Below, in pieces: positions 40,401 through 52,702 of a stretch of 64,000 nt of DNA. The DNA is from Saprospiraceae bacterium. Its GTDB lineage: Bacteria > Bacteroidota > Bacteroidia > Chitinophagales > Saprospiraceae. The stretch lies in assembly GCA_016715405.1 (NCBI GenBank), contig JADKAE010000009.1, positions 124,001 through 188,000 on the forward strand, given 5' to 3'. Position numbers and translations under genes: made by a program. How positions within the stretch are numbered: position 1 is the stretch's first letter; every line of letters starts with the position of its first letter. The notes below the pieces were generated by a model, which was not told the origin of the DNA, searched no databases, and saw only the letters and a list, made by a program, of their open reading frames with translations.

Positions 40401-41437
40401 TTATTAAGGTGCTTCATTTTAGAGGCTTTCCTATCTAATACATTTATTCCTCCGCCTCTCAACCCAATCCATAGCAAACTTTTCTCATCCTCATAAAAAG
40501 TAATTACCTGATCGCTGCTTATTGAATTTTGTTGCCATGGCGCATTTTGATACAATTCAAATTTCTTTGCTCTTGTGTTGAGTTTGTTGACACCTCCTCC
40601 CAGCGTCCCAATCCAAAGTATTCCAGATATATCTACATACAAGGCGTGCAGTTCATTATGACTCAAGCTTGTAGGGTTCGACTTGTTGGATTCAAACCTG
40701 ATGAACCGAAAAGATGGAATGTTCAACTTCAACAATCCTTCACCATTTGTACCAACCCACAAATTACTTTCACCGTCTTTGACCATTGAAAGCACAGGCG
40801 AACTATTGATCAACCTTAACTCTTTTCCATTCCATAAGAAAAGGCCCGTGTAAGATCCAAGTAATACCTCCCTTTCATTCAAACGCAATGCAGCATTAAG
40901 AACCAAATCGGAAAACAATACTTTATATTGACCCGATTTAATGTTGTATTCATAAATGCCTTGATTTGTAGCCAACCAAAGGACGTTGGGTTTAATCTCC
41001 AGAATCTGTTTTACAACCAGTTCATCAAATACTATATTTTTAAATGATACATTACCTCCCTTTAGTATCAATTCATCAAACCCATGGTCTGTTCCCAGCC
41101 AAATTTGTCCGCTTTTTGATTGAAAAATTTCAAATACAACATTACTTGAAATAGTGTTATCCTGATCGGGAGCGTGCTTATAGGATTTAAAATTGTCATA
41201 TTCAGTACTGTATATATTCAACCCACTCCCTTCCGTACCTACCAGCATAAGGCTGTCAGCAGTAAAACATAATGAAAGCGTCCGGTTGCCTGAAAGCGAA
41301 TAGATTTCTGAATTAGAATGTCGATAGGTAACTAGATTGAAACCATCATATCTACAGAGGCCATTGGTGGTCGCGATCCAAATAAATCCATATGGATCCT
41401 GAACAATATCCAAAACATCACTATGAGAAACCTTCAT
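37431..41437 (-). CDS. Hybrid two-component system regulator (HTCS) of the PUL (two frameshifts)
   Basis: Single-chain sensor and transcription factor, about 1335 residues plus a short missing N-terminus. Order: propeller repeats (about 1-650; DPYGFIWIATTNGLCRYDG, GQIWLGTDHG), a Y_Y_Y domain (YRFKLEGVDNNW), one membrane helix (TVAYIFYVFVFLGLLYLY), HisKA with FFTNVSHELRTPLSL, HATPase (NLLSNAFKYT, GTGIGLSIAKS), receiver with Asp in LIVSDVMMPKMDG, and a C-terminal AraC domain. Breaks: a missing base near 38712-38714, inside the ATPase linker, and one near 41424-41430. Upstream of the latter the expected N-terminus (MAVAQSNYRFEKLGVNEG) is readable in another frame to about 41480. It should sense an oligosaccharide in the periplasm and activate the neighbouring sus operon. 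Confidence 0.92.
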
Positions 41438-41810
41438 TTACACCTAATTTTTCAAAGCGATAATTGCTTTGAGCAACTGCCATGCCGGTGGAAAAGAAAT
41501 GTAGCCAAAAGTACAGCTCTACCGGCTCTGGCAATCACAAGAGCACATAATACGTCTAATTGATATTTGGTAATTATATTTAGCTCCATGAAAAATGGTC
41601 TATATCGCCTCTTTCCGGCCCATGTTGCCGAATCGGCGCAGGCGGGCCTATGTTTGGCACGAACTGATTAGGGCTTCGAATTGGAAAGGTAAAAAAAAAA
41701 CGGCAAGTGTAAGGTTGAGTTGCGAAAATTAAAAACACACCACAGGCTTATGCCTGACTGCCGACTGCCGACTGCCGACCGCCGACCGCCCGGTTCATAA
41801 ATGATTCAAA
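41438..41810. other. Intergenic region between HTCS and galT, with GACTGCCG word array
   Basis: The first 45 nt encode the displaced N-terminus of the HTCS. From 41754 to 41792 there are four or five tandem GACTGCCG/GACCGCCG words with no opposite arm, preceded by the small hairpin CAGGCTTATGCCTG. A 27-codon plus-strand ORF at 41588-41671 has no recognisable features and no clear ribosome-binding site. Otherwise nothing identifiable. Confidence 0.6.
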
Positions 41811-42828
41811 TCAGTTTATTTCCCGCAATTGTGCTGCTGCCATTTCTGCTGTGATATCCCGCTGGGGATTGCCAAACATTTCGTATCCCACCATGAATTT
41901 TTTCACCGTAGCAGACCGCAGCAAGGGTGGATAAAATGCCATGTGAAAAATGCCACTCCGGATGTTCCTGTACGTCGGTAGGGGCTTTGATGGATGCCGG
42001 AGGAATACGGAAACGAGGTGTCGAACAGTTTGTCGTAGCGTTGTGTCAGATCCCGAGTATCGCTGCAAAGGGTGCTTTTCTTTCGGTATCATTTGTCCGA
42101 TATGGGGAAAAATGCCGCCTCGGGATGATCAATGCCTCATAAGGCCAAACGGCCCAAAAGGGCACCAGGGCCACAAAATCGTTGTTTTGACAAATAATTC
42201 TTTCTCCTTCAATCAGTTCCTGCTCCAGGTAGTCCAGTAGCAGGCTGCGCCCGGTTGTATTCCAATATTGTAATTGTTGGGTAGATTTTTTCATGACCTC
42301 CTGGGGTACCGTGCTTTGGGCCCAGATCTGTCCGTGCGGGTGCGGGTTGCTGCAGCCCATAATGGCGCCTTTGTTTTCAAATATCTGGACGTGGTTGATG
42401 AAGTCCATTCTGCCGAGTTCCAGGTATTCTCGCTGCCATAGTTCCACTACTTTTTCAATATCTGACACTTTCATGTCGGGGATGGTCAGGGAATGATCGG
42501 GAGAAAAACAGACCACGCGGCAAATGCCCCGTTCGCCGTGTGCTTTGAGCAGTCCTTTTTCGAAACTGCCGTTACCACTGTTCGGCAGGAGCGCTGCAAA
42601 GTCGTTGGTAAAAACAAAGGTATGGGTATAGTTCGGATTATCATGGCCACCTGCTCTCGTGTTACCGGGACACAGATAACAGCCGGGGTCATAAGACGGC
42701 GGCTGTTCATCCATCGTTTTTTCTGTTTTGCCTTGCCAGGGGCGCTTGGTGCGATGGGGCGATACGAGCACCCACTCACCAGTGAGGATGTTGTAGCGGA
42801 GGTGCGGATCGTTCGAAAAATCGAGCAT
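41811..42828 (-). CDS. galT: Galactose-1-phosphate uridylyltransferase (C-terminal frameshifts)
   Basis: Leloir-pathway enzyme exchanging UMP between UDP-glucose and galactose-1-phosphate. About 338 residues once joined. Seen: the first zinc-site cysteines in PGCYLCPGN, the uridylylated His in SNPHPHGQIWAQ, and FVALVPFWAVWPYEALI. The start is the ATG at 42828 (MLDFSNDPHLRYNILTGEWV); an upstream extension to 42903 lacks family resemblance. The last 95 residues need three corrections: a missing base near 42049, an extra base in the run at 41986-41988 and another at 41946-41950, restoring HPEWHFHMAFYPPLLRSATVKK. It lies downstream of the galactosidase genes in the PUL, where it would process the released galactose. 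Confidence 0.93.
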
Positions 42829-43060
42829 CTGCTTTCGTGTTGAAGTGATAATGATCAGAGAAAATGGTGGCAATGCCAGGCAGCCTGGATTGCCACCAAT
42901 CAAATATGTGTATGAAGTTTAAATCCATTATTCGATCGGTTGGATAGGAGGATTCATTTAAATCGGGAGGGAATAAATCAAAATCGTTGAGTCACAGGTA
43001 AAGTCACGTGCTACTGTGTGCTAGTAATGGTAATAATATAATTGATGAATACTACCCGAT

Positions 43061-44909
43061 TTACTGAATGGTCACTTCGACAATTAGTTTGCCTACCATT
43101 GGCTTTTCATTATTTGGGCCAACAAGACTTAATATATACAGTCCTGGCCTTAACCACTGAACATCCACATACTTGGATTCAATCAATCCGCTCAATTGAA
43201 GCTTACCATTGAGATCGTAAATTGAAAAATGCGTAAAGCATTCAGAATTTGCAATAAATACTTGATTTTCAGATGGGTTAGAAAAGCTGATTACAGTACA
43301 ATCTTGTAAAGTATCTTGTATGGCAGTTTCCACTAAATTTTCTACATATGCAATCGTTACACTATCAGGAGATCCGGTGGAAAACAAACCTGATCTGGAC
43401 GGTCCGTATCCGAATGGAATACTTCCAATATCTGTCCACTCGTCACCATTTGAAGAGTACCTGCACGTTAAAATCCCGGATGAGTTTTCTATTTGTAACC
43501 AAACAATGTCCGATGTCCATTCAATTGAATTTCCCTCCCTTAAGTTCAAATCACCGGCTTGTTCTCTTGAGCGGAAGGTTAAGCTATCTTTACTAAGTAT
43601 AATAGCTGCCATTACATCACTAACGTTCAATCCTGACCGCACAGATAGACCGACCGATCCCTCATTGTATAATTCATCTAATTGAAATTTTCCTGATACC
43701 ACATATGAGCCTTCCTTATTCTTATAGTAATACTCAATATTCTCTTTATTATCCATTGAGCCATCAAAACTGACAATCCTAAACTTATTATCATTTGCGC
43801 TATCCATTAGGCCAAGGATTGGAACTCCTCCTATTCGCCGGTGCTGCCAAGCTGTCTGAGGTTGGTATTCATCAACCTTGTCGAATACAAGAGCCTTGCT
43901 CACAAAAACTCTGGAAGTAAAACCGGCTGCAATATCTGCATAATACAACCTGGCAATTTTTCCGGCTTCGGTGTCTGATTTGCCTATAATAGTTGGGTAC
44001 CAGGCCCGCCTGGATCCTGAATTAGATTCCAACAGCCTGGGTTGTTCCCATAGTTTATGCCATCGGTACTTGTAGAAATATAAATTGATACAGACTCCCA
44101 AGAATGCCATACCATGACGAATCTCTCGAGGTACGAATTGTAATGCACGGATGGGTTTCCTCCTGGTATTGATTTTAATCCTGGAATAGCCGAACTCACT
44201 CCGCCCAGACCTGGTTGATTAAATTCACCGTTGTAGTATTTGTACCAGGTGCCTGGTTTTCCCTCCACATCATAAGACACTGCCATCATCAACCAATGCT
44301 CTTGATAATAGCATAGCCATCTATTATTTTTATGATCCCAAATTACACAATTGTCTCCGGCGCCGCCCCAGGTTGGAATTGCCGGCTTAGCTGCAGATGA
44401 CGTAATTATTTGTTCTCCTACTGACCAGCTAACTCCATTATCGTTGGATGTGGTGCGTGCGATAGACTTCCATGCGACTCCTGCTGGATTTGTAGCTACC
44501 ACCCAGTGATCTTCTGCATGATAAAATCCTAGAAGGTTATCCCCCTCCTGCCTAAAAACCGACATTAACCAGGATCCGCCATTGTCCCACCTTTCAATTT
44601 CCAAACGCCCACCAAAATAGCTTCTTCAGGAGATAGCGTGTTCTGATACTCAGGAAAGGGAAAATCCCCGAATGTGCGATAATTCTCATGCCCCGACCAG
44701 TACATGATGTGTTTATCATTGTTTGGTTCAGTTAGCATTGTAATATGGCCATCAGGAAACCATGGAAATACAGGTACACCAGCTTCATTATTCAATGCGT
44801 CCCTATTCCCAAGACTAAAAGAAAAGTTTTGTCCCAGGGTAAAACTCACCAATGAAATTTGAAATATCATTGGTATTACAAAAACCCTGAAATACAATAT
44901 TTCCCTCAT
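43061..44909 (-). CDS. Secreted propeller-type protein of the PUL with beta-sandwich and T9SS domains (two frameshifts); candidate glycosidase
   Basis: About 616 residues once joined. A signal peptide (FQISLVSFTLGQ) is followed by a propeller-like region (about 25-310) with Asp- and Trp-rich strands resembling sialidase or GH43/GH117-type folds: FPDGHITMLTE, KHIMYWSGHENYRTFGDF, ARTTSNDNGVSWS, NCVIWDHKNNRWLCYYQEHW and RFVMVWHSWESVSIYISTSTDG. Residues 370-510 look like a LamG/DUF1349-type sandwich (GSVGLSVRSGLN ... ILTCRYSSNGDEW). A T9SS type A domain ends it (SFSNPSENQVFI ... LRPGLYILSLVG). I cannot place it in a known glycosidase family. Breaks: a missing base near 44607 and one near 44003-44010. 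It is co-directional with the GH110-like gene. Confidence 0.7.
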
Positions 44910-44934
44910 TTCATTACATTGTTAATTGTCACCT

Positions 44935-46785
44935 CTAGTTCTGATAAAAATACTTATTGGGTAATTCGACTATTTTAGTTGAAAACCCTACTTGATCGCC
45001 TACTCTTACGTCTTCACAATCTGTAATACTGATTTGTGCCAACCCATTTCCCTTATAAACATTGTTTTCTATTATCACCGACTTGCTATTCTGAATATCC
45101 ATCTGTGACAGGTCAGAAAAGATCTCTTTATAGGTATTCGTTTTTATAATAGTATTGTTTCTTATGATCAATCCATCTACACTCAAAGCATAGATAATAA
45201 GGGGGTCGAAAGCTTTAATTATATTGTCTTCAAAAACTATGTTGCGATGAAAATAACCGTTGTTTCTATATTTTTTACCAATTATTGGATCTATTTGCAA
45301 GATTGCCTGAGGGTTGTGTCCTCCAATAGCTAAATCTTCGAAGGTATTTCCACGGATAAGGACTTCCTGGACTGGTCCGGATTCAAACCAGTAATTTGCA
45401 TCTCCACAAATCCTGACTCCTGCCATCATAGAGGAAAAGTAGTTGTCCAGGACCTCCACTTTTTTCGGTGTTGATATCAATATGCTCCGTGCTCTATTTT
45501 GTTTTACCGTGCAATTGACCATTTTCAAACTTGCCATGTAGGTTGTGTTTTCAATAGCACTGTACACGGTTACTTCCGGCCCTAATTCATTCATTAAGGT
45601 AATTTCAAGTCTCTTCAGATATCTTCTGAACCTCAGAAATCACATTGTTTTGAATGGGTAATAAATCCGTCCTGGATACAAACCTGACTTCGTCCCCTTG
45701 GAACCAAAGTCAAATCCATTCTGCTGATAATGCATAAAACTGCACCTGATTTTTTGTTAGACAGGATTTCATCAATAACCATGTAAGTGCCATGGACATT
45801 TGTGGCATCATCAAGCATGTTCTCAAACTGGCAACTTTCAAGTGTTATCAGACCTTTGCAGTTGACAAAATGTGTTGCATCTGCAGAGGCGCCAATCATC
45901 CTCGAAGAACCCTCTGGTAACTTTACATTAAAGTCCCTTAACGTAATGTCTTCTGATTTTTCCGCAATCAATGCCATGGCGCCACTGGCATATACGTTAA
46001 TATGCTCGAGGACTACATTTTTTGAATCTTGAATACTAAATCCCGGATATCTTCTATTTTGTCCATGTGGCCCCTTGTCAACCCAAACAGATCCTACCGG
46101 AGGCACCTCAGCTCCATAAAAGTTTGAAAATTGAACTACTCCGGGCGACACCTCTTTTGCTTTGAGGGGATGATCCTGCCAATTATGTTCGTATTTGGCT
46201 GTATAATAATAGGGGCGCTTCAACGCTTTATTATACACGATATTCTCTCCAAGTTTTAGCTTCCAGTCATATCCTTTGAATAATAGTTCATTATCAATAA
46301 TTTCATATTGGTTCTCCTTATCGACTTTAATTGTAAACGTTTTTGTACAGAATCATTCGCAATTACTTCTCCCTCAAAAGTGAATGGTTGATCCCACAAC
46401 ACATTAAAATTTTCAGTTGGGCACTCTTCAATCCTGATAAGCCGAAGGGGATAATTCCTCCATGAAAAATAAAATCTGATCCATTTCCATCAATTTCAAC
46501 CTCAGCATAATGGAATAATGGGAATGCTATTTTTTTATTTCCATTATCATTATTAGAAATTTTCATGTATTCCTCTACGGCTTGATCTGGGTAGAAATGA
46601 TACGTTCCCTTTTTGAACTCAATTTGAATCTTCCCATCTCTGCGCCCATTCAATCGGTCTTTTATCAATACAGAAAAATCTTTTGCCTGCGATGCATTTA
46701 CCCTGATTACATCATCGCTTGTTATTTGCTTGCAGCTATAAAAAAGTATGAGCAGAAAGAAGGCCGCTTTCGTTAGTCTAGGCAT
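44935..46785 (-). CDS. GH110-like alpha-1,3-galactosidase lipoprotein (about six indels)
   Basis: Right-handed parallel beta-helix protein, about 616 residues once joined, with a lipoprotein signal (FFLLILFYSCKQ). The motif FENMLDDATNVHGTYM matches the conserved Asp-Asp region of GH110 enzymes, which release galactose from alpha-1,3-linked ends such as B antigen and related galactans; PGFSIQDSKNVVLEHINVYAS and LIIRNNTIIKTNTYKEIF are typical helix rungs. Six small indels are inferred: two missing A (46410-46413 and 46340-46344), two extra bases (45750-45755 and 45736-45739), one missing base (45694-45697) and one extra base near 45608-45613. The corrections cancel to the sequenced length, which supports one gene. 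It lies between SusD and the propeller gene. Confidence 0.82.
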
Positions 46786-46875
46786 TTTTAACTTTTAATA
46801 TCTTTTTTTAATAAATATTCAACGCCTGAGTAAAAAGAAAGGGGACGACCCTTTCTTTTTACCAGGTATATTTGA

Positions 46876-48373
46876 TCAATAGTCCGGATTTTGTACTAAA
46901 TCTCCGTTGCTAACTTGTATTTCTCTGGCCGGCAGCGGAAATAAAACATGATGAGCCCTAATATTCTCGGCAGCTATCGAATTCCCCTGTGGTTGCTCCT
47001 TGTACAGCTTCGATTAATTTACCATAACGGACTAAATCAGCCAAACGGTGTCCTTCAAAAGCAAGCTCCCACTTTCTTTCATTTAGAACAGCTTGAAGAA
47101 ACTCTGAACCTGAGAGTCCATTCAGATCACCCAAATTAGCCCTGTTTCTTACTCTGTTGATTGCAGCATAAGCGTTGGCATTGGGGGTTCCATCTGCGCG
47201 AACCTGGGCCTCTGCATAAATCAATAGCACATCTGCAAATCGGGTAAGCGGAAAATTGAAGGGTGATTGCCATTCGGTAGCATATCCTCTGGTGGCGGGG
47301 TTGGGATCGTGTCTCCATTTGAAGGCATAATAAAATCCATCATTTGTCGGTTGAGTATTTCCGGCAGCATCAATCACAATATAGTCTACAATATTATGAT
47401 CTCTTCTTACGTCTCCATCTGCATATGAATCATATAGTTCGGGCATTGCCCTGCAGATAGAATACGTGATTGTATTTTCCCAATTCCCCGGAGGGCCGTC
47501 CCAAGTAGCAACTTCCCCACCTTCATTGTCTGTTGAAATGTACTCTGCACTAAAGATGTACTCTACGCCATGCTCGCGATCCAATTTAAAAATATCACTA
47601 TACACCGGTTCGAGATCATAAGGCCCATTATCAATGACATCTTTAGCATAGATAGCTGCGAGCGCTGCTGCGGATTGATCATTTAACGGCTCACCCGACA
47701 TCTGTAAATAGGCCTTTGCCAGGAAAGATTTGGCAGCGAATTTGGTCGCTCTTCCGGGTTCATTAATTTCAGGAAGGTATTCTTCTGCAGTTTTAAAATC
47801 GCTAATCACTCTATCGTATGTATCCGCAAGTGAGCTTCTAATATTTTTAAACTCATTTAAATTGGTGTTTCCGGTAATCAGTGGCACACCACCATAGTAA
47901 CGAGCTAATTGGAAATAGTAAAAGCCCCTTAAAAAACTTGCCTCGCCAAGAATCCTGTTTTTGGTTGATTCAGGCATTGACACATCCGTTTCCTTGATTT
48001 TACCGATTACAATATTGCATCTGGATATACCTACGTATTGCTGTTCCCAAACAGCATTTGGTATTCTTGAAAATGGAGAAAATGTGTAGTTGCCAATTTC
48101 CTTGCCTGTCGCATCCCAAAAGCCCTGGTTAACGTACATTTCGTCAGTTCCAGCTCGGCCCATCATCAAGAGGCCTTTAAAATAGGTACCAAATCCCTTG
48201 TCATTCTGATGAACCGCTATTGGATCATAAGCTCCGGCAAGCGCTAAATCAAAGTCTGCTGAAGTGGCAAAGAAATTGCCTAACTCTAAATTACTTTTAG
48301 GAGAGATGTTTAGTTGATCCTCACAAGCTGAGAACAACAACATCAAAAGAATCACATAAGATATATTTTTCAT
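46876..48373 (-). CDS. SusD/RagB-family glycan-binding lipoprotein (C-terminal frameshift)
   Basis: Outer-membrane lipoprotein that caps the SusC transporter and binds the glycan; 498 residues once joined. Lipobox LLFSACEDQ. Hallmarks: the N-terminal SPKSNLELGNFFATSADFD, TPR-like LGEASFLRGFYYFQLARYYGGVPL, and the C-terminal INRVRNRANLGD ... AVLNERKWELAFEGHRLADLVRYGK. As sequenced it ends at 46958; removing one base from the run at 46984-46987 restores the typical ending FPLPAREIQVSNGDLVQNPDY at 46876. It directly follows susC (18 nt) in one operon. Confidence 0.94.
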
Positions 48374-48391
48374 GTTAATATCTTTTGAAAG

Positions 48392-51300
48392 TTAGAATTG
48401 AATATTCAATCCTGCAATGAATGTTTTTGCTCTTGGAAATCCGCCATAATCAAATCCTTGAACAAAAGGATATCGATAATCAACCTGGTTAGATGTAACC
48501 TCAGGATCATACCCGGAATACTTCGTAAAGACAGCTAAATTGTTGGCAGCGAAGTACACCTTAGCGCTTTTCATTCTTATTGGTGCAATCCATGATAACG
48601 GTAAATTATATCCAATCCTGACCGTTTGGAGGCGAATGAAGGAGCCATCTTCAACCAGGTAATCTGCGGGTCTTAGCGAAGGAACTCTGGCATATTGAGT
48701 GCTGTTTGGATTTTCCGGAGTCCATCTATCTATCCAGTTTGAAGTCTGATTTTGGTCACCTCCAGGAAATGAAGCTATTCTTGTATTGGTAGCATTGAAG
48801 ACTTCATTACCAGCGGAATACTGCAGAAGAACGTCCAGCTCAATTCCTTTAAAAGAAAAACCATTACTCCAAGCCCCGTACATATCCGGCATTGTATTTC
48901 CTAAAACTGTTCTGTCAAAGCCATCAATCACACCGTCAGGTACGCCATCTGGTCCAGATAGATCTTGATACTTAATATCTCCGGCTTGTTCCCCGGCGCC
49001 AGCCGTTGGCACACCGTCAACGGGTGTTCCATCGGGATTGAAATCCCCGGTAAGTATATACCATCCGTTTTGTATCCGTAAAGATCATTAATTGCCCCAC
49101 CTACCTGAAGTATTACTTCATCAGTGGAAATTGCATCAAAATTCACATCGATATAAATAGGTTCACCATCGTTACCTAATGCCTTAATCTCACTCTGAAT
49201 AGCGCTTAAATTAAATCTGGAATTCCAGGCAAAGCCTCCGTCGCTTCGGTACCTGTATTCACCTGAAAACTCAAATCCGGAATTTTGAATCTCTCCGATA
49301 TTGAACCAGCCCTGAGAGAAACCGGTTGAAATTGAAACAGGCGCCAATAGTAGAAGGTCGCTGGTATTTTTAACAAAATAGTCTGCTGTAAAATTGAAAG
49401 CGTTGTTAAAAATACCGAAATCGATACCTGTATTATATTGTGTAGTTGTCTCCCATGTCAGATTTTGATTTTCCAAATTTTGTGGACTAACGCCATTTAC
49501 CACCACGCCGTTAAAAGTATAATTCGAGTACTGCTGGTCCAACAATGCACCCTGTACAGGAACACTAGAGTTTCCAACCTGACCAACACTAGCTCTCAAC
49601 TTCAATGTGGATATCAGGTTAGAATTTTCAAGAAATGCTTCATTGCCAACATTCCATGCCAAAGCTCCGGAGTAAAAATCACCCCACTTGTTTTTCTGGA
49701 ATCTGGAAGTACCATCTCTACGGTAGGTAAATGTAGCTAAGAAACGATCATCATATGAGTAGTTTGCGCGTCCAAGATAAGACAGCAATACCAGCTCGTC
49801 TGCAGAAGATGAACTTAAAAACTCAGATGCTCCTTGCAGCGAATTATAACCTAATACTTCGTTTTTAAAACTTCTTGCCTCAGCTCTGTAGAAATCATTT
49901 ATAGATTTCTGGTATGAGAATCCTGTAACAAAATTAACCCGGTGAGCATTGAAGGCTTTAGAGAGCGTAAAGTAATTCTCGTTTACAAGATTTTTGGCAT
50001 TATTATTAGCCGCTGTTGCTATACCATTATTAAGATTACCCCAAGGGGTTTGGGAAGAATAGAACTGCTGGTCGGTAAGCGTGTAAAAATCCAGCCCTAA
50101 AGTGGATCTGAATGACAGCCATTCTGCAAGCGTAAAGTCGGCGTACAAATTACTAATTACCCGATTTATATTTTTGTCAAGACTAGTATTGTTAGCTATG
50201 TTATCAGGGTTACTTAAGTGAGCTGAAGTGTAATTATCAATATGTACCTGAGGCACCCCTGCCCTTCTAAATCGTGCCTGTGTATTATTATCCATTCTAA
50301 ATGGATTTTCAGCTAATGCTCCAATAATGATACCTGCTGCAGTACCTTCTCTACCGTCAGTAGGAACGCCATTATTTTGAATTCTACTGTATGTAATATT
50401 AGTCCCGACAGTAACGTTTTTCGTAAACTTATGATCCAGTGCCAGACGAGCTGTAAGCTTTTCAAAATTGGTGGCAATTAATACGGATTCATTCTTATTA
50501 TAAGAAGCGGAAAATGAATAACCGGTTGCTTCATTCTTTCCTTGTAAAGACAAAGAATAGTTTTGAATTGAACCTCTTCTATATATTTCATCCTGCCAAT
50601 CAAGATTCATTTGATCAGCATCCGGAAAATTGTACGGGGTGCCGTCTGCGGCTGTGAACAGCCTGTTATTCGGGTTTGTTACTTGTTGGTATTTTGCATA
50701 ATCCCTGAAATTCATTACATCAATCCTCTTGTCCATTACCTGGGAACCAAAGTAGGTACTGAATGTAATACCAGACTTATCCTTCCTGCCTTGTTTCGTG
50801 GTGATCATAATAACACCATTGGCTCCCCGGTTTCCATAAATGGCTGTTGCAGATGCGTCTTTCAGGACCTCTATTGACTCAATATCATCCGGATTAATAT
50901 AGGCGAACGCTCCTATTTGTGAAGAGAATTGTTCAAGATTACCCCCGCCGGAAGTTGAAACCTGGTTCATTGGAAAGCCGTCTATAACGATCAAAGGTTG
51001 TGAATTACCGCTCACTGAGGATATACCCCTAATGTTCATTTTTGTCGCTGCTCCAGGTTGCCCGCCTGTAGAACTTACAGATAACCCGGACACTTGACCT
51101 TGTAGCGCCTCTTCAATGTTGGTAATCGGCCTATCTTCCAAAAATTCAGAATTCAGACTAGTCACAGCTCCTGTAACATCGCTTCGTTTTTGGGTTCCAT
51201 AGCCAACCACAACAATTTCATCAAGTCCAGTAACGTCAGACACCATTGTTATATTAATTGTTGTCTGTCCATTTATAGGTACTTCTAACTTTACATACCC

Positions 51301-51528
51301 TATAAAGCTGAAAACAATTGTAGCATTGGCTTGTACTTTCAATGTATAATACCCATCCACATCTGTGGAAGTGCCATTTGAGGTATTCAGCTCTAGGACA
51401 TTTACGCCAGGCAATGAAATACCCGACTCATCGACAACTCTGCCTGATATTATTGTTTGTGCATACGCCGCATTACTATACAGTATAAGCGCAGCAAACA
51501 ATAGTCTTATAACTGAATTGTACTTCAT
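48392..51528 (-). CDS. SusC/RagA-family TonB-dependent outer-membrane transporter (one frameshift)
   Basis: Imports oligosaccharides across the outer membrane using TonB energy; 1045 residues once joined. Order: signal peptide (ALILYSNAAYAQ), carboxypeptidase-D-like domain (about 27-105; ISGRVVDESGISLPGVNV), TonB box region (LDEIVVVGYGTQKRSDVTGAV), plug (PITNIEEALQGQVSGLSV ... ASATAIYGNRGANGVIMITTK) and a 22-strand barrel ending in GLNIQF. The run at 49045-49048 lacks one base, separating the last 205 residues (DGIYLPGDFNPDGTPVDGVP when joined). It forms the transporter complex with the SusD encoded just downstream. Confidence 0.95.
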
Positions 51529-51559
51529 GGTTAATATTTTTAATTCTTAATCAGTTATT

Positions 51560-52702
51560 TTATTCAACGATTTTCACTGATATCTCATCGATGTAAACTT
51601 TGCTATTCGCAGCTCCACCAAAAATAATATCAGGGAAAAAGTTGGTTCTTGAGTTACCGTCATTCGGTACACTAATCTGGATTTCAACTTTTGTCCACTC
51701 CGTGGTAATATTATATGGGAGTGAAAATCCAGAATTGTCATAGAATTCTTCGTAGCCTTCCGCTATACCTGCATAAGCTGCGCTCCAGTCAGGCAAATGG
51801 TTAACTCCGCGAAATGCATCTAATCGGATTGGAGATTCAGCCTTGACATACATACTGACCTTGTAGTCTTTGCCGTTTTCAAGAGCAATTTTGTTGTTGG
51901 GAAAATCCCGGCTAATGATCTGCCCCCACCCCCAGGCACCTTGAAAGTCTATAAAAGAGGAATAATTAGTACCGTTTGCACCACCTGCAACAACAGTATA
52001 AGGAAATGGAGCACCATTCCAGGTCTGCCAATCGACAACGTTACCTATACCTGTTTCAAAATTTCCATTCAAGCAAAGTTCAGGAGGTCCAACCTGTATA
52101 AGATTAATTTTCTCTTCTGTTACACTGCTGCCATCGATAGCTCTTTCAATCGTTAGCTTAACCGTCACTGGTTGGTTAACATTGAATGTTACAGTTGGAT
52201 TTTGTTCGGTAGAAGTAGCCGGTGTTCCCCCTTCAAACTCCCAGCTCCAGCTTGTGGGAGATCCAATTGAGTTGTCTGTAAAGGTTACCGTTTCCCCCAC
52301 TTTAATCCTTGTTGCCGATGGAGTAAAAGCTGCAATCAGAACCGGGTATACTTGAATGTTGAAATTTTTACTCTCTTTAGTTCCATCAAAATACTCGATT
52401 TCCAAAGTACAAACTATGGTACCTTCTTCTGAGAAGACCACATCGACAACCGGTAACTGTGATGTAGAGGGGGTTCCACCCGGGAATGTCCATCGTCTAT
52501 TTGCAACTCCCAACGAAAGATCAGTAAATGTAATAGCTCCTCCCTCAGCTACTGTTATGTTAGAAGAAGCGGTAGCCATTAACTCTTTGGCGGTTTCCCT
52601 TGGCTTGAAATTATCTTTGGTACACGAGTGAATCCCTACCAACCCTACTAAGAATATCAGTAGAATAGATAGCCTGACTGAAATTAGGTAATTTTTTAAC
52701 AT
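51560..52702 (-). CDS. PKD-domain lipoprotein, probable surface glycan-binding protein (SusE/F position)
   Basis: First gene of the PUL operon, 380 residues in one frame. Lipobox GLVGIHSCTKDN near residue 27. Two PKD-like domains follow (about 48-120 with ANRRWTFPGGTPS, and about 125-205 with PTSWSWEFEGGTPATS), then a C-terminal carbohydrate-binding-like sandwich (about 210-380; NGNFETGIGNVVDWQTWNG ... KVYIDEISVKI) resembling CBM4/CBM9 folds. Position and architecture fit a surface glycan-binding protein that hands polysaccharide to SusCD. The ligand is inferred from the neighbouring GH110-like enzyme to be an alpha-galactosylated glycan. Confidence 0.8.
   Translation of the reverse strand: MLKNYLISVRLSILLIFLVGLVGIHSCTKDNFKPRETAKELMATASSNITVAEGGAITFTDLSLGVANRRWTFPGGTPSTSQLPVVDVVFSEEGTIVCTLEIEYFDGTKESKNFNIQVYPVLIAAFTPSATRIKVGETVTFTDNSIGSPTSWSWEFEGGTPATSTEQNPTVTFNVNQPVTVKLTIERAIDGSSVTEEKINLIQVGPPELCLNGNFETGIGNVVDWQTWNGAPFPYTVVAGGANGTNYSSFIDFQGAWGWGQIISRDFPNNKIALENGKDYKVSMYVKAESPIRLDAFRGVNHLPDWSAAYAGIAEGYEEFYDNSGFSLPYNITTEWTKVEIQISVPNDGNSRTNFFPDIIFGGAANSKVYIDEISVKIVE

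Noticed and set aside
41588..41671. A 27-codon plus-strand ORF between the HTCS and galT.
   Set aside because: No ribosome-binding site, no motif, and a length easily reached by chance.
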